A DNA stretch of 64,000 nucleotides from NCBI RefSeq assembly GCF_010119225.1, contig NZ_WNKF01000011.1:152869-216868 (forward strand), given 5' to 3'. This stretch comes from Cyclobacterium roseum. GTDB taxonomy: Bacteria; Bacteroidota; Bacteroidia; Cytophagales; Cyclobacteriaceae. Below the pieces are notes generated by a model. It worked only from the letters and a program-made list of their open reading frames with translations. It had not been told where the DNA came from and ran no database searches. Position 1 is the first letter of the stretch, and each line of letters starts with the position of its first letter. Both the position numbers and the translations under genes were made by a program. Of this stretch, positions 27,315-37,114 are shown one piece after another.

Positions 27315-30300
27315 ATGAAAACGCTGTTTTATATATTGTTTATCGTTTTAGGGCTGACTTTTTTGGTACAGCCCAGCCAGGCGGCCAATTATTACTTTTC
27401 TACAGAATTAGGTAATGATTCCAGAAGTTTTATGGAGGCACAGGACCCCAAGACCCCCTGGAAGTCCATCCAAAAATTAAATGAAATTTTTAATACCCTG
27501 AAGCCGGGAGACCAGGTACTCTTCCGTAGGGGGGAAAAATTCTTTGGTAGCATCAATATCAATCAATCCGGATCAGTTGGAAGTCCCATTGTTATTGGTG
27601 CTTATGGCGAAGGAGAAAAACCGATCATCACCAGTATGGTACAAATAACGGATTGGGAGGCCAAAGGGAATAACCTATTTGAAGCACCTGTCGAAAGTTT
27701 CTCTGAGATGATTAATGTCCTAACCATCGACGGAACCCCTTTTGCTATGGGGAGATATCCAAATGCTTCAGAAGAAAATGGTGGCTACTTGACCATTTCT
27801 TCGCATAATAATAACGATGCGGTGAAATCCCAGGAGTTGAATTCATTTCCGGACTTTACTGGAGGTGAAATTGTTATCAGGAAAAAACGATGGACTATAG
27901 ATAGGCTTAATATTACATCTCAAAGTGGAAACGAAATTTCATTTAATCCGTCGGGAGGTACATATTCTCCCTCAGTAGGTTACGGGTTTTTTATTCAAAA
28001 CCACCCTCAAACATTGGATCAGGAAGGTGAATGGTATTTTGATAAAATTAATAGAAAAATTTTGTTGTTTAGTAATGAAGGTTTAGTTTCCACAGAAAAA
28101 ATTGAGTTAGCAACATTAGATAGACTACTAAAAGTCAACCCTATGTCGAGCTCTATTTTAGTTCAAGATTTAATTTTTTTAGGAGCAAATGAAAATAATA
28201 TCGAAATTTCTCAGTCGTCAGATATAAGCATTGTAGATTGTGAATTGAGGTATTCTGGAATTAATTCAATTGAATCAATAAAGGGGTTAAACTTACTAAT
28301 TGAAAATTCAATAATAGAAGATAGTTATAGTGGTGCTATTTTCCTTAGAGGTAACAGAAACTATACTATCAGAAATAATCAAATACATAGGACTCAAATA
28401 TTTCCTGGAATGGGTGGAAATGGTAACGGAAGAGGTGTGGCTATTTCAACTGATCATCTTGCCCATAACGGATTGATTGAAGGAAATACAATTGTCAAAA
28501 CTGGATACGTTGGTATAAATTTAAATGGAGATAATACCGTAATAAGAAACAATTTTATCGATACCTTCTGTTTTATCAAGGATGATGGTGGTGGTATTTA
28601 TACTCATGTTGGTTCATTGCAGTATGACTTTACTAATCGTGAGATAAGTGAAAATATTATAATAAATGGAGTAGGAGCAGTTGAAGGAACGCCTGATTTC
28701 AATAAAAAAAACAACGGAGCTGCCGAAGGAATATATATTGATGATAACTCTTCTGGAATAGAAATTAGTGGTAACAGCATATCGAAAATCTCTAATAATG
28801 GTATTTTTGTCCATAATGCTAGCAATTTATCTATTAATAAAAATAAAATATACGATACAAGTCAAGGTATATCATTTATACATGATAACAGTGGAAATCC
28901 TATTAGGAACATTAAAGTTAATTCAAATGAAATTCTCTTAAATAATTTTGATGAATATTTTGTTAGAATTAGATCAAAATTAAATGACCTTTCTGAAATG
29001 GGAGATTTCAATTATAATTATTATTCAAATCCTTTTAATAATGCGAATACTATTTCAGTAGGAATGCCTGACTCATTAAATAGAATGTTGATTCAAAATA
29101 TTAACCTGAAGCAATGGAGCAATTTATTTCAGGTTGACCGTGAATCAACGGGTAGCCCAATATTTTTGTCATATTTTTTTATTAAAGATAGGATTGGAAA
29201 CAATAAATTTTTAAACAATGATTTTGACTCAAAATTGGAAGGTATAGGCTGTTGGTCCCCAAACAGTAATTGTAATTTTACCATTGAAAACAGTGAATTT
29301 CTTGATGGAAATGCACTAAAAGGGTTTTTCCCAGATAAAGGTTTTTTAATTGTCGATGTTAAGGAAATAAAACTGGGGTCGAAGTATAATTTAAAATTTT
29401 CTGCGTTTTCGAAACAATCCATGACACTTAAGGTGTTTTTGAGGAAAAAGGACTCTCCTTATCAACGAATTTCTGACGTTAAATATTTAAGTGTATCTGA
29501 CTTGGAAGATGAAGTTAATGAACTGTTTTTATCAGAAGGAAGTGAAGAAAATGCCGTTTTGATTTTAGAACCTCAAGATTCTGAAGCTGAATTTTGGATT
29601 GATAATTTGTATTTAGAAGAAGTTACTGGTGAGTTTGTTGATAGAGAAGAGATGGTAATTTTTGAATATAATGACTCTTCCTCTAAAAAATCAATAAAGT
29701 TGGACGGAGTATATTTAGATTTAAAAAGTAATATTCATTCAGGAAATATTTTAATAGAACCTTATTCCTCTGTACTACTGATTAAAGTTCCTGAAGAAAA
29801 ATTAAGCTTATTTCCGGTGCCCATTTCCACTTTAGAATTAACTAATCCGCTAGACAATACAATTTGGAGGGAAGGCGAACAAGTGTCCATTGATGTTAAG
29901 ATTGACGTTGGTGATATTAATGATATTGAAAAAATAAATTATTATTTCTGTGAAACACTGATCGCCACAAAAAGTGAGGATCCCTTTACCTGTACCTGGA
30001 AGAATATTCCATTCGGCAGGCATTACTTGCATGTGGAAGCTCTTGACAAATATGGTAGGGCTATTACTTCAGATAGTATCTTTGTTGAGGTTAAGAAACC
30101 CAATGAGGCACCGATTATTTATTTGGATATGCCTTTCGAAAATACTAACATTTTTGCCGGAGAATCCTTGCAAATTAAAGGCAGTGCCATGGATTTGGAT
30201 GGTGAGATTGAACAGATTGAATTTTTTGCAAATAATGGACGTATTGGACGTACCGAAAAAAGTCCTTTTGACTTTTCCTGGGAAGCCGTTCCGCAGGGAA

Positions 30301-32177
30301 CCTATGTCCTAACAGTAAAAGTGACCGATAATGAAGGTCTCGAAAATGTCTCTGATCCCTTAAAAATTTCAGTTGAACAAAACAACTCCCTTTTTCCTGA
30401 TGAGCGTATTCTTTCGGAAAGCAACGGCCTTTTTTTTAATTTGGGCTCATTCGCCGAGGTCAGCATGGTTTCCCGTACTTTTAAAGGGGAAGAGGCTATT
30501 GTCGGCTATATCAAAGGCAAGACTCTCTCATTTACGGATTCTAGCAGCTTTGGTGCGCCGCTTTTTTGGACGGAACGTTTTGGTACCGAGTTTACGATTG
30601 CTATTCCGGTACCCAATGGTACTTACACAGTTAATACTTATCATAACGAACTTTGGTTCGGGAAGGGTGGACCGGAGGCCAAATTCGGGCAGCGGGTATA
30701 TGATATTATTCTGCAACAAGAAGCGGTAAAAGAGAAATTTGACCTCTTTCTTGAAAATGATAACCAGCCGACGGTACTTACTTTTGAACAGATTGAGGTC
30801 ACGAATGGCGTGCTCGAATTGGGATTGAAGGCATACGCCAATAATGCCAGTATCAGTGGCTTTGCGATTTCCCAAAACGATATAGAACCGGTCCTGAGGC
30901 TTAAAGCAGGGCAGCTTTCTGATGTGGTGTACAATGGAGATACCTTTGAATCAGACTTAAAATTCAAGGAATATTACGGCAATTCCTCTACGTATAGCCA
31001 TACCAAGGCCAGCGATCAGCCACTTTTCCAATCGGAACGTAATGGATCAGTGCTAAGTTATGCAATTCCCCTTCCAAATGGTATCTATACGGTAAAGACC
31101 TATCACCATGAACTCTATTTCGGTCTTTTGGGACCGTCTGCCGGGGCAGGAAGAAGGGTCTTTGACATTACCCTGGAAAATCAAACAGTAAAAAAGGAAT
31201 TTGACCTTTTTGTAGAAAGCCAAAACAGACCTACGGTACTGACGTTTGAGCAAATCGCGGTAACCGATGGGGTATTGAATATCGGCATGGTGGCTAGTAG
31301 CAATAGGGCAACCGTTTCTGCCATTTCCATTTATGAAAATGAGGTGGATTTAACCCATACCGCTGGAGAGGATTTTACCTTATTTGTAAATACAGGTAGT
31401 CAGTCGGATGAATTATTTGATGGGAGCGTATTTTCCAGTGAAGCCAATTTAGAAGGAGGGGTTTACAACACTGACTCCTGGACCTATTCCAACGGGAATG
31501 CTTCCGACGAAAGATTGTTTCAGACCGAGCGCAATTCAGGAAAGCTCAACTACCGCATACCGGTTCCTGATGGGGTTTATACTGTCTATACCATGCATAA
31601 CGAATTGTATTTCGGATATGCCGGACCCTCTTCCAGAGCTGGAAGAAGGGTTTTTGATATCAGCGTGGAAGGGAAATTGGTTAAAAATGGCTTTGACATC
31701 TTTTCGGAGAATGGCAATAAACCAACGGTATTGGAATTTATAGATATTCAGGTAAGTGATGGTTTTCTGGATTTGGAATTACTGGCCAGGCAAAATCGGG
31801 CTACGCTTTCCGGAATTGCCATAGTACGAAATGGCAAGGGTGGCTCAATTAAGGGAGCCGAGAATAGGGAAGCAATCGGTAGCGAAGTTTTCAGGATAGA
31901 AAAAGAGCAACCTATCCTTAATGAAGCAATCAGGGTTTTTCCCAATCCTGCGAGGAATGAAGTAACCGTTGAACTAGGGGTTGATATCACAGAAGGAGGG
32001 ATTCTTATCCATAATATGGCAGGCCAATTAGTAAAGCATTTTGACCTGAATAGCCTTCCGAGAAATAATAAAGGGTGTACGGTTTCATTAGATGCTATAT
32101 CCCAGGGAGTATACCTGTTATCGGTATTTGATGGGTTAAAATTGGTGGAAAGGAAAAAGCTAATTGTCGTTAAATAA
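27315..32177 (+). CDS. giant exported protein: beta-helix, Ig-like, triple malectin-like, T9SS tail
   Basis: The 1620-residue protein starts at ATG 27315-27317; an upstream GTG in the same frame was rejected because 'MKTLFYILFIVLGLTFLVQPSQA' is a proper signal peptide. About 25-600 is a right-handed parallel beta-helix of the kind found in pectate lyases and depolymerases. About 635-770 looks like a beta-sandwich carbohydrate-binding module, and about 840-1020 contains two Ig-like domains ('DGEIEQIEFFANNGRIGRTE'). Then come three malectin-like domains of about 160 residues (around 1028-1190, 1195-1345, 1360-1515) sharing 'YTVxTxHxELxFGxxGP' and a 'PTVLxFxxIxVxxGxL' end. The last 80 residues are a T9SS type A sorting domain ('VFPNPARNEVTVEL'). 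It may bind or trim the island's polysaccharide at the cell surface. The beta-helix third is far more A+T-rich than the C-terminal third. Confidence 0.85.
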   Translation: MKTLFYILFIVLGLTFLVQPSQAANYYFSTELGNDSRSFMEAQDPKTPWKSIQKLNEIFNTLKPGDQVLFRRGEKFFGSININQSGSVGSPIVIGAYGEGEKPIITSMVQITDWEAKGNNLFEAPVESFSEMINVLTIDGTPFAMGRYPNASEENGGYLTISSHNNNDAVKSQELNSFPDFTGGEIVIRKKRWTIDRLNITSQSGNEISFNPSGGTYSPSVGYGFFIQNHPQTLDQEGEWYFDKINRKILLFSNEGLVSTEKIELATLDRLLKVNPMSSSILVQDLIFLGANENNIEISQSSDISIVDCELRYSGINSIESIKGLNLLIENSIIEDSYSGAIFLRGNRNYTIRNNQIHRTQIFPGMGGNGNGRGVAISTDHLAHNGLIEGNTIVKTGYVGINLNGDNTVIRNNFIDTFCFIKDDGGGIYTHVGSLQYDFTNREISENIIINGVGAVEGTPDFNKKNNGAAEGIYIDDNSSGIEISGNSISKISNNGIFVHNASNLSINKNKIYDTSQGISFIHDNSGNPIRNIKVNSNEILLNNFDEYFVRIRSKLNDLSEMGDFNYNYYSNPFNNANTISVGMPDSLNRMLIQNINLKQWSNLFQVDRESTGSPIFLSYFFIKDRIGNNKFLNNDFDSKLEGIGCWSPNSNCNFTIENSEFLDGNALKGFFPDKGFLIVDVKEIKLGSKYNLKFSAFSKQSMTLKVFLRKKDSPYQRISDVKYLSVSDLEDEVNELFLSEGSEENAVLILEPQDSEAEFWIDNLYLEEVTGEFVDREEMVIFEYNDSSSKKSIKLDGVYLDLKSNIHSGNILIEPYSSVLLIKVPEEKLSLFPVPISTLELTNPLDNTIWREGEQVSIDVKIDVGDINDIEKINYYFCETLIATKSEDPFTCTWKNIPFGRHYLHVEALDKYGRAITSDSIFVEVKKPNEAPIIYLDMPFENTNIFAGESLQIKGSAMDLDGEIEQIEFFANNGRIGRTEKSPFDFSWEAVPQGTYVLTVKVTDNEGLENVSDPLKISVEQNNSLFPDERILSESNGLFFNLGSFAEVSMVSRTFKGEEAIVGYIKGKTLSFTDSSSFGAPLFWTERFGTEFTIAIPVPNGTYTVNTYHNELWFGKGGPEAKFGQRVYDIILQQEAVKEKFDLFLENDNQPTVLTFEQIEVTNGVLELGLKAYANNASISGFAISQNDIEPVLRLKAGQLSDVVYNGDTFESDLKFKEYYGNSSTYSHTKASDQPLFQSERNGSVLSYAIPLPNGIYTVKTYHHELYFGLLGPSAGAGRRVFDITLENQTVKKEFDLFVESQNRPTVLTFEQIAVTDGVLNIGMVASSNRATVSAISIYENEVDLTHTAGEDFTLFVNTGSQSDELFDGSVFSSEANLEGGVYNTDSWTYSNGNASDERLFQTERNSGKLNYRIPVPDGVYTVYTMHNELYFGYAGPSSRAGRRVFDISVEGKLVKNGFDIFSENGNKPTVLEFIDIQVSDGFLDLELLARQNRATLSGIAIVRNGKGGSIKGAENREAIGSEVFRIEKEQPILNEAIRVFPNPARNEVTVELGVDITEGGILIHNMAGQLVKHFDLNSLPRNNKGCTVSLDAISQGVYLLSVFDGLKLVERKKLIVVK

Positions 32178-32247
32178 TGGGAAAAGGATTCTTGCTTCAA
32201 AATATCAATTTTGTTTTTAACTTAGTTTTCCTTGGAGAATAACTTAT

Positions 32248-32985
32248 TCAGATGAAGTTATTTCTTCGAAAGATAATGCAAGAAAACAATAATCCCCATA
32301 AGCAGGAGGCAATTCCTGCAAACACCAATTCAAAAAATTCAATTTTCGTATACCCTAACCAAACCCTGGTAAATAGAATACTGGCTGCGGAAAGAAAAAG
32401 GATAGACCAGAATTTTAACTTTGAAACGTAATTGGCTGAAGCTATTTTATCTTTATCCAAAAATAAGATAATCAGGTAAATAGAAAGGATTCCTAATAAG
32501 GAACTTGTGTCATCAAAGTATCGAAAATAGTTAAGTATTAAATCTGTCGTTTCATGTGTTAAGCCTATGAAACGGCTTATTCGGATTAAGGTATCAGGAG
32601 AATGCGTGATGTTATCCCAAATGATATGACTGATTGCTCCAATGAATATGGAAATCAATACCTTTCCATAATTTTTTTTAAAAATTTCCCCAAACACTAC
32701 TACTTTAAAGCGGTAAAGTCTTTTTCTGAGGTGTTCTGGAAGATTTTCTATCAAAGGGTTCCTTATGACAGCATGAAATAAAAGTGCTAGTAAAATACCC
32801 ATAGGAAGGTTAAACCAAAAAACGCCCCCCCAGGAGTGGCTATAAAAACTTTCAGCCTCCATTTTTAAAAATTTCTCAAAATCAGGGGCTAAACTACCTG
32901 TGATTAAACCGGTTAGCGAAAGGTACCTGCCAAAAGAACATTTTAGAGGAAATATTATCGCGGGATGAGAGAATGTAAAGGGCAT
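32248..32985 (-). CDS. DUF4184 family membrane protein
   Basis: The 245-residue integral membrane protein begins with the signature 'MPFTFSHPAIIFPLK' of DUF4184 proteins. It includes 'GSLAPDFEKFL' near residue 32 and 'GAISHIIWDNITHS' near residue 120; the His and Asp residues in these segments are the conserved polar positions inside otherwise hydrophobic helices. About six or seven transmembrane helices are visible. The family has no established function, though its His/Asp layout resembles membrane-bound metal-dependent hydrolases. It follows the synthase/hydrolase gene on the same strand after 69 bases and may be co-transcribed with it. Confidence 0.85.
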   Translation of the reverse strand: MPFTFSHPAIIFPLKCSFGRYLSLTGLITGSLAPDFEKFLKMEAESFYSHSWGGVFWFNLPMGILLALLFHAVIRNPLIENLPEHLRKRLYRFKVVVFGEIFKKNYGKVLISIFIGAISHIIWDNITHSPDTLIRISRFIGLTHETTDLILNYFRYFDDTSSLLGILSIYLIILFLDKDKIASANYVSKLKFWSILFLSAASILFTRVWLGYTKIEFFELVFAGIASCLWGLLFSCIIFRRNNFI

Positions 32986-33054
32986 AGAAATATCATGATT
33001 TCTAATTATAATGGAATAAACTTAATATATGTTTGTTTTGCCTTTTTCCACAGT

Positions 33055-36000
33055 TTATTTTAATAATAGCGGCCTGGAGGCAGTCACTACATTTCCTTCT
33101 CTATCTGTAGCATAAACATAAATTCTATAATTGCCGGATTTCTCGGGTAACCGGATTTCAACAAATTGATTATTCATTAATGAATTAACAATAGGTTTAT
33201 CCTTTCTCCAGGTCTCCTGATCCAAAATTTCCCAATCATAGGATAATTCCCTCTGATAGGTATTGATGATACCTGCTGAAAACCAAAGGTTGGATCCTGG
33301 ATTTCCTGCATACCAATTCCCGACAACGGTCAACTCGGGGAAATAATCCGGATTTACAGCTTCATTTTTCCATGCGCTTTTTAAATAATAATACGCAGGC
33401 TTTAACCTTCCTTTATAGTCAGTTATACCATACCAGGTAGCCGTACCCTCATACCTGTCCCTCCAACTAAAGGCCATGCCTCCCAGGTTGAACCCTTTAT
33501 TTGCCTGGATGTATTCCTGCCATTGCTTTTTATACCATTTACCTTTTGAAACAGAAGAACGTTCAATTAATAAACTATCATTCCTAAAATCCCCGTAGGC
33601 TTTATTCCAATATCCTTTTGGCCCAAATTCCGTAATCATGTAGGGCCTTGAGGTATCTAATCGGGAGAAGACCTTTTTCAATTCACTAATGTTTTCTTTG
33701 TAGTAAGAATTGATTCCGATAACATCCAAAGATGGAGCATATTTTCTGTACGCATGTACTGCCGTATTGAGATCAAAATGATCGTGCTCTTCTGATGACA
33801 GAACCGGTCTTGTTGGATCTGCGATATGAATTTTCTGAGCCAAAGTTTCTATAAATTGCAGGTAGGCTTTTCTATTTAGGTCCAAATAAGGTTTTTCATA
33901 GAATTTTTTTAAAAGACCCCAGGTTTCGTTACCGATGTTCCAGGCAATTATAGTTGATTCTTCCTTGTATTTGTCCACATAGTCCAGTACCCTTTTTTCG
34001 TAATTCAATAGTGCATTTTTGTCCTTATAATAATCAATGGACGGATCAAACCAAAATCCATACATGATCTTTAAACCTGTTTCACCTGCTACAGAAAAGA
34101 TATTTTTGTCATAAATTTGAGGTTCATACCTTCTAATGGTATTGGCACCAGCAGCCTTTATTTGATTGAAATCATGCTTCAGTTGATTTCTGGTTAAGGG
34201 GTAGAATCCCTCATGCCAGTCATGTCCGGTATTGTAACAGATACCTTTTACATAAAAAGGTTTGCCATCCACATTCCAGGAATAATTTCCATACTTGCCC
34301 TGAATCACGTTACTTTTGTATGTGTAGTTTGGTAAAAGGAAATCAGAGTTGATATCTTTATTCAAAGGACTATCAAAAGAGCTTAATATCGGAGCTAGGG
34401 CAGAAATATCAAATGTCCAGTCGATAAATGTTGTTATATCATCCGGACGCCAATCACTTACCCAGTTTTTATCTTTATTGCTGTAGAAAAAAACCAGGGC
34501 ATTGATTTCTGGGTGGGAACTCTTGATTCGCACTAAGGCCTCCCTGTTCCATTGGACTGGATCGATACCATAAGAAGTAGAGCCAAATTCTGCGAGCATT
34601 ACCGGAAGTTTTAATGACAGCTCTTCTATTTTATCGGCAAATGGCTCGTATATTTCGCTGAAATCACGAACCTTTTGATCGCTATAGGCCTGGCCGTAGT
34701 TCAAAGCTGTCAAACCGATCCAATCAACATATCCATTGTTATCCCTATTTATGCCATCTCCATAAGGAAAATAAGCCTTCATTTTAGAGGCTGACCAGGG
34801 ACTCCATACCCAACTTACATTTTTAGCTCCCAAATCTTCAAATCGCTCGTATATATAGATCCAGGCAGCCTTAAATTCTTCCGGGGAATTTCCACCGGCT
34901 TCAGACCATGGATACATGGGGTTGTCCATCTCATGGGCAAAACGTAAAAATACAGGTGATTTAAGGTCTCTCAGTGCTAAAGCCATCTGATCAATATAGG
35001 TATCAAAATGGCCTTTGCTGATGTATTGCAATACTTTTTTATTTTCCCTCAAATCGGGATGGTTCTTGTATTCCTCAAATAAATTGGTAAATGGTTCCCA
35101 GGTGATCATTGGGATGGCACCATGGTCAATCACTTTTTGCCAACGACTTATGGGTAGGGGATCATCCCCCCAGGCCAAATAAGTAGAAATAATGGCCCAA
35201 TCACATCCACTGGCTTTTTCTGTTTTTGTCACACGAGCCATATCCTCAGCCAAATCTAAAACAGGTAAGTAGGCACCCAGGTAAAACCCTCCTAACTTGT
35301 CAGAAATATTTGCCTGCCCTTTGGTTTCTTGCTCATCATCCTTGACGGAGGTAAAACCGCCGGGAATCAATAACACCAAAGTAGCTGCCAAAGAGAATAT
35401 GACTACCGGAATGGCCATTTTATTTATTTTTGAATAAGTAATATTTAGGCTTAGCGGATTTTGACTTTCTTTTAGGCTATCTCGAAAATTTTTGACATAG
35501 TCAATCAATTGAGATTGACTTATAAAAACTGAAATCAAAAAGATCAGTCCATTTGTCAGCGCAAAAGCAGCCATTAAAAAGCTATAGGGATGCCAATCCC
35601 TGTTCAATCCATAAACTGCGGCAACTATGGAAAATAGGCCAATAACTAAGTTTGGAATGCTTAATAAAAATTCATTTTTATAGGAATGAACCTTTGGCGT
35701 AGGAATATACAATACCTTTTTATTGATAAGCGTGTAGAAAAAACCCAGGATATAGATCCACCAGGTTCCCACCCGCAAAATACCACCCAAAAGGTGTATG
35801 CCTTTTTCTTCCGGATCATGCAAATAGGTTTGGCTTTTTGCTCTGACCAGTAAGCCCAATAATAACAATGGTGTGAAATACCCAAAAAATTTCCAGGGAT
35901 TCATCTGCCAGGGGTAGGTACCGGTTAACAATGCATATACAGGTACTGCCACATCGATAAGCGTGATGAAGCCAAACAAATAGTATAGGGGTAATAGTCC

Positions 36001-36963
36001 ATAATGAATCTTTTGTTTCCAGGAAAATTTTCCGAATAGCTTTGGGAACAAGTTTAGCCATAGGTCAAAAGTCCCTCTGCTCCATTTAAGCTGTTGTTGG
36101 TAGTAGGCTGATAAACTGCTCGGCACAAGACCTTTCGATACGATTTCAGGCACATAAACGGATTCCCAACCTTCGGCATGGAGTAGCATACTGGTATGCA
36201 TGTCTTCTGTTAATCCGGGTGCATGACCCCCTACAGACTCCAATGCTTTTCGTCTAAAGGTGCAATTGGCTCCGATAGCTTGTGCAGTGCCATATTCGCC
36301 CATGATTCGCATATAGGGACCGTAAAAGGTATAGGTTTGTTCTGCTGCGGCTTTGGCTATGAGGGTTTCATATTGGTTTTTATAGGCTTGTACTACCTGC
36401 ACATAGCCGATTTTCGGATCCTGAAAGTAGGGAAGCACTTTATCCAAAAAATCAGGTGCTGGCACATGATCAGGATCAAGGATGACGCAAAATTCGCCAT
36501 TAGACCGAGCCAATGCATGATTGATATTGCCTGCTTTTGCATTTTCATGAGTTCTTCTGGTAATATGGTAAACTCCTAATTCACCGCACAATTGCTTTAA
36601 ATGCGGGTCGTCGCCCTCGTCGCAAAGATAATTGTTGTGGGGATGCCTGACTGCTACCATGGCCTTTAAAGTTTCGGCTATCATTTCAAATGGTTCTCCC
36701 GGACAGGCAGTTGTAAACATATCTACCTTGTATGACTTATTTAACTTAGGGGGCTCCAATTTGGGTTTTACCCCTGACAGTCCCTCAAAGTGGTACCACT
36801 CAAAAATTAATTCCAATAGTTTGAAAAGTAGTGCAACTGTCAATAACCAATACAATAACCGGTGACCTATTCCTACCTCTGCAAAGAATTTATAAACAAA
36901 CCATCCCAGGGAAAGAAAGGCCCCCCAAACCAAAAACCGAAAAAAATTGAATTTTCTAAACAT
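33055..36963 (-). CDS. GT2 polysaccharide synthase fused to GH26 and a second glycoside hydrolase
   Basis: The 1302-residue, apparently trifunctional protein has two N-terminal membrane helices (about 10-55) before a cellulose synthase-like GT2 domain: Asp115 ('CDEGDD'), DPD at 163-165, TED at 252-254 and QQLKW at 290-294, where the usual QxxRW has Lys for Arg. Further membrane helices follow to about 540. Residues about 555-860 are a GH26-like barrel with acid/base Glu678 ('RFAHEMDNP') and nucleophile Glu792 ('MLAEFGST'). Residues about 895-1215 are a second clan-A barrel, GH2/GH5-like, with Glu1013 ('WNIGNETWG') and Glu1112 ('ITEFGPKG'); a small beta-sandwich ends the chain. No PilZ domain is present. 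The synthase should polymerise and extrude a beta-glycan, with both hydrolase domains on the periplasmic side to process it. The product is unknown; GH26 suggests mannan, mixed-linkage glucan or xylan-like chemistry. Confidence 0.85.
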   Translation of the reverse strand: MFRKFNFFRFLVWGAFLSLGWFVYKFFAEVGIGHRLLYWLLTVALLFKLLELIFEWYHFEGLSGVKPKLEPPKLNKSYKVDMFTTACPGEPFEMIAETLKAMVAVRHPHNNYLCDEGDDPHLKQLCGELGVYHITRRTHENAKAGNINHALARSNGEFCVILDPDHVPAPDFLDKVLPYFQDPKIGYVQVVQAYKNQYETLIAKAAAEQTYTFYGPYMRIMGEYGTAQAIGANCTFRRKALESVGGHAPGLTEDMHTSMLLHAEGWESVYVPEIVSKGLVPSSLSAYYQQQLKWSRGTFDLWLNLFPKLFGKFSWKQKIHYGLLPLYYLFGFITLIDVAVPVYALLTGTYPWQMNPWKFFGYFTPLLLLGLLVRAKSQTYLHDPEEKGIHLLGGILRVGTWWIYILGFFYTLINKKVLYIPTPKVHSYKNEFLLSIPNLVIGLFSIVAAVYGLNRDWHPYSFLMAAFALTNGLIFLISVFISQSQLIDYVKNFRDSLKESQNPLSLNITYSKINKMAIPVVIFSLAATLVLLIPGGFTSVKDDEQETKGQANISDKLGGFYLGAYLPVLDLAEDMARVTKTEKASGCDWAIISTYLAWGDDPLPISRWQKVIDHGAIPMITWEPFTNLFEEYKNHPDLRENKKVLQYISKGHFDTYIDQMALALRDLKSPVFLRFAHEMDNPMYPWSEAGGNSPEEFKAAWIYIYERFEDLGAKNVSWVWSPWSASKMKAYFPYGDGINRDNNGYVDWIGLTALNYGQAYSDQKVRDFSEIYEPFADKIEELSLKLPVMLAEFGSTSYGIDPVQWNREALVRIKSSHPEINALVFFYSNKDKNWVSDWRPDDITTFIDWTFDISALAPILSSFDSPLNKDINSDFLLPNYTYKSNVIQGKYGNYSWNVDGKPFYVKGICYNTGHDWHEGFYPLTRNQLKHDFNQIKAAGANTIRRYEPQIYDKNIFSVAGETGLKIMYGFWFDPSIDYYKDKNALLNYEKRVLDYVDKYKEESTIIAWNIGNETWGLLKKFYEKPYLDLNRKAYLQFIETLAQKIHIADPTRPVLSSEEHDHFDLNTAVHAYRKYAPSLDVIGINSYYKENISELKKVFSRLDTSRPYMITEFGPKGYWNKAYGDFRNDSLLIERSSVSKGKWYKKQWQEYIQANKGFNLGGMAFSWRDRYEGTATWYGITDYKGRLKPAYYYLKSAWKNEAVNPDYFPELTVVGNWYAGNPGSNLWFSAGIINTYQRELSYDWEILDQETWRKDKPIVNSLMNNQFVEIRLPEKSGNYRIYVYATDREGNVVTASRPLLLK

Positions 36964-37114
36964 ATAACAATTTAGTTTTAAGTTTTTTAATTATTTGAGC
37001 GGTGATATTCCGGATTCTTTTCGATAGGATTTATGTTACTAAAATGATCTGCCATTTTCATTTTTCATTTATTGGATTTTTAGGTATATTTTTGTAGCAA
37101 AATAAAAAACGAAC

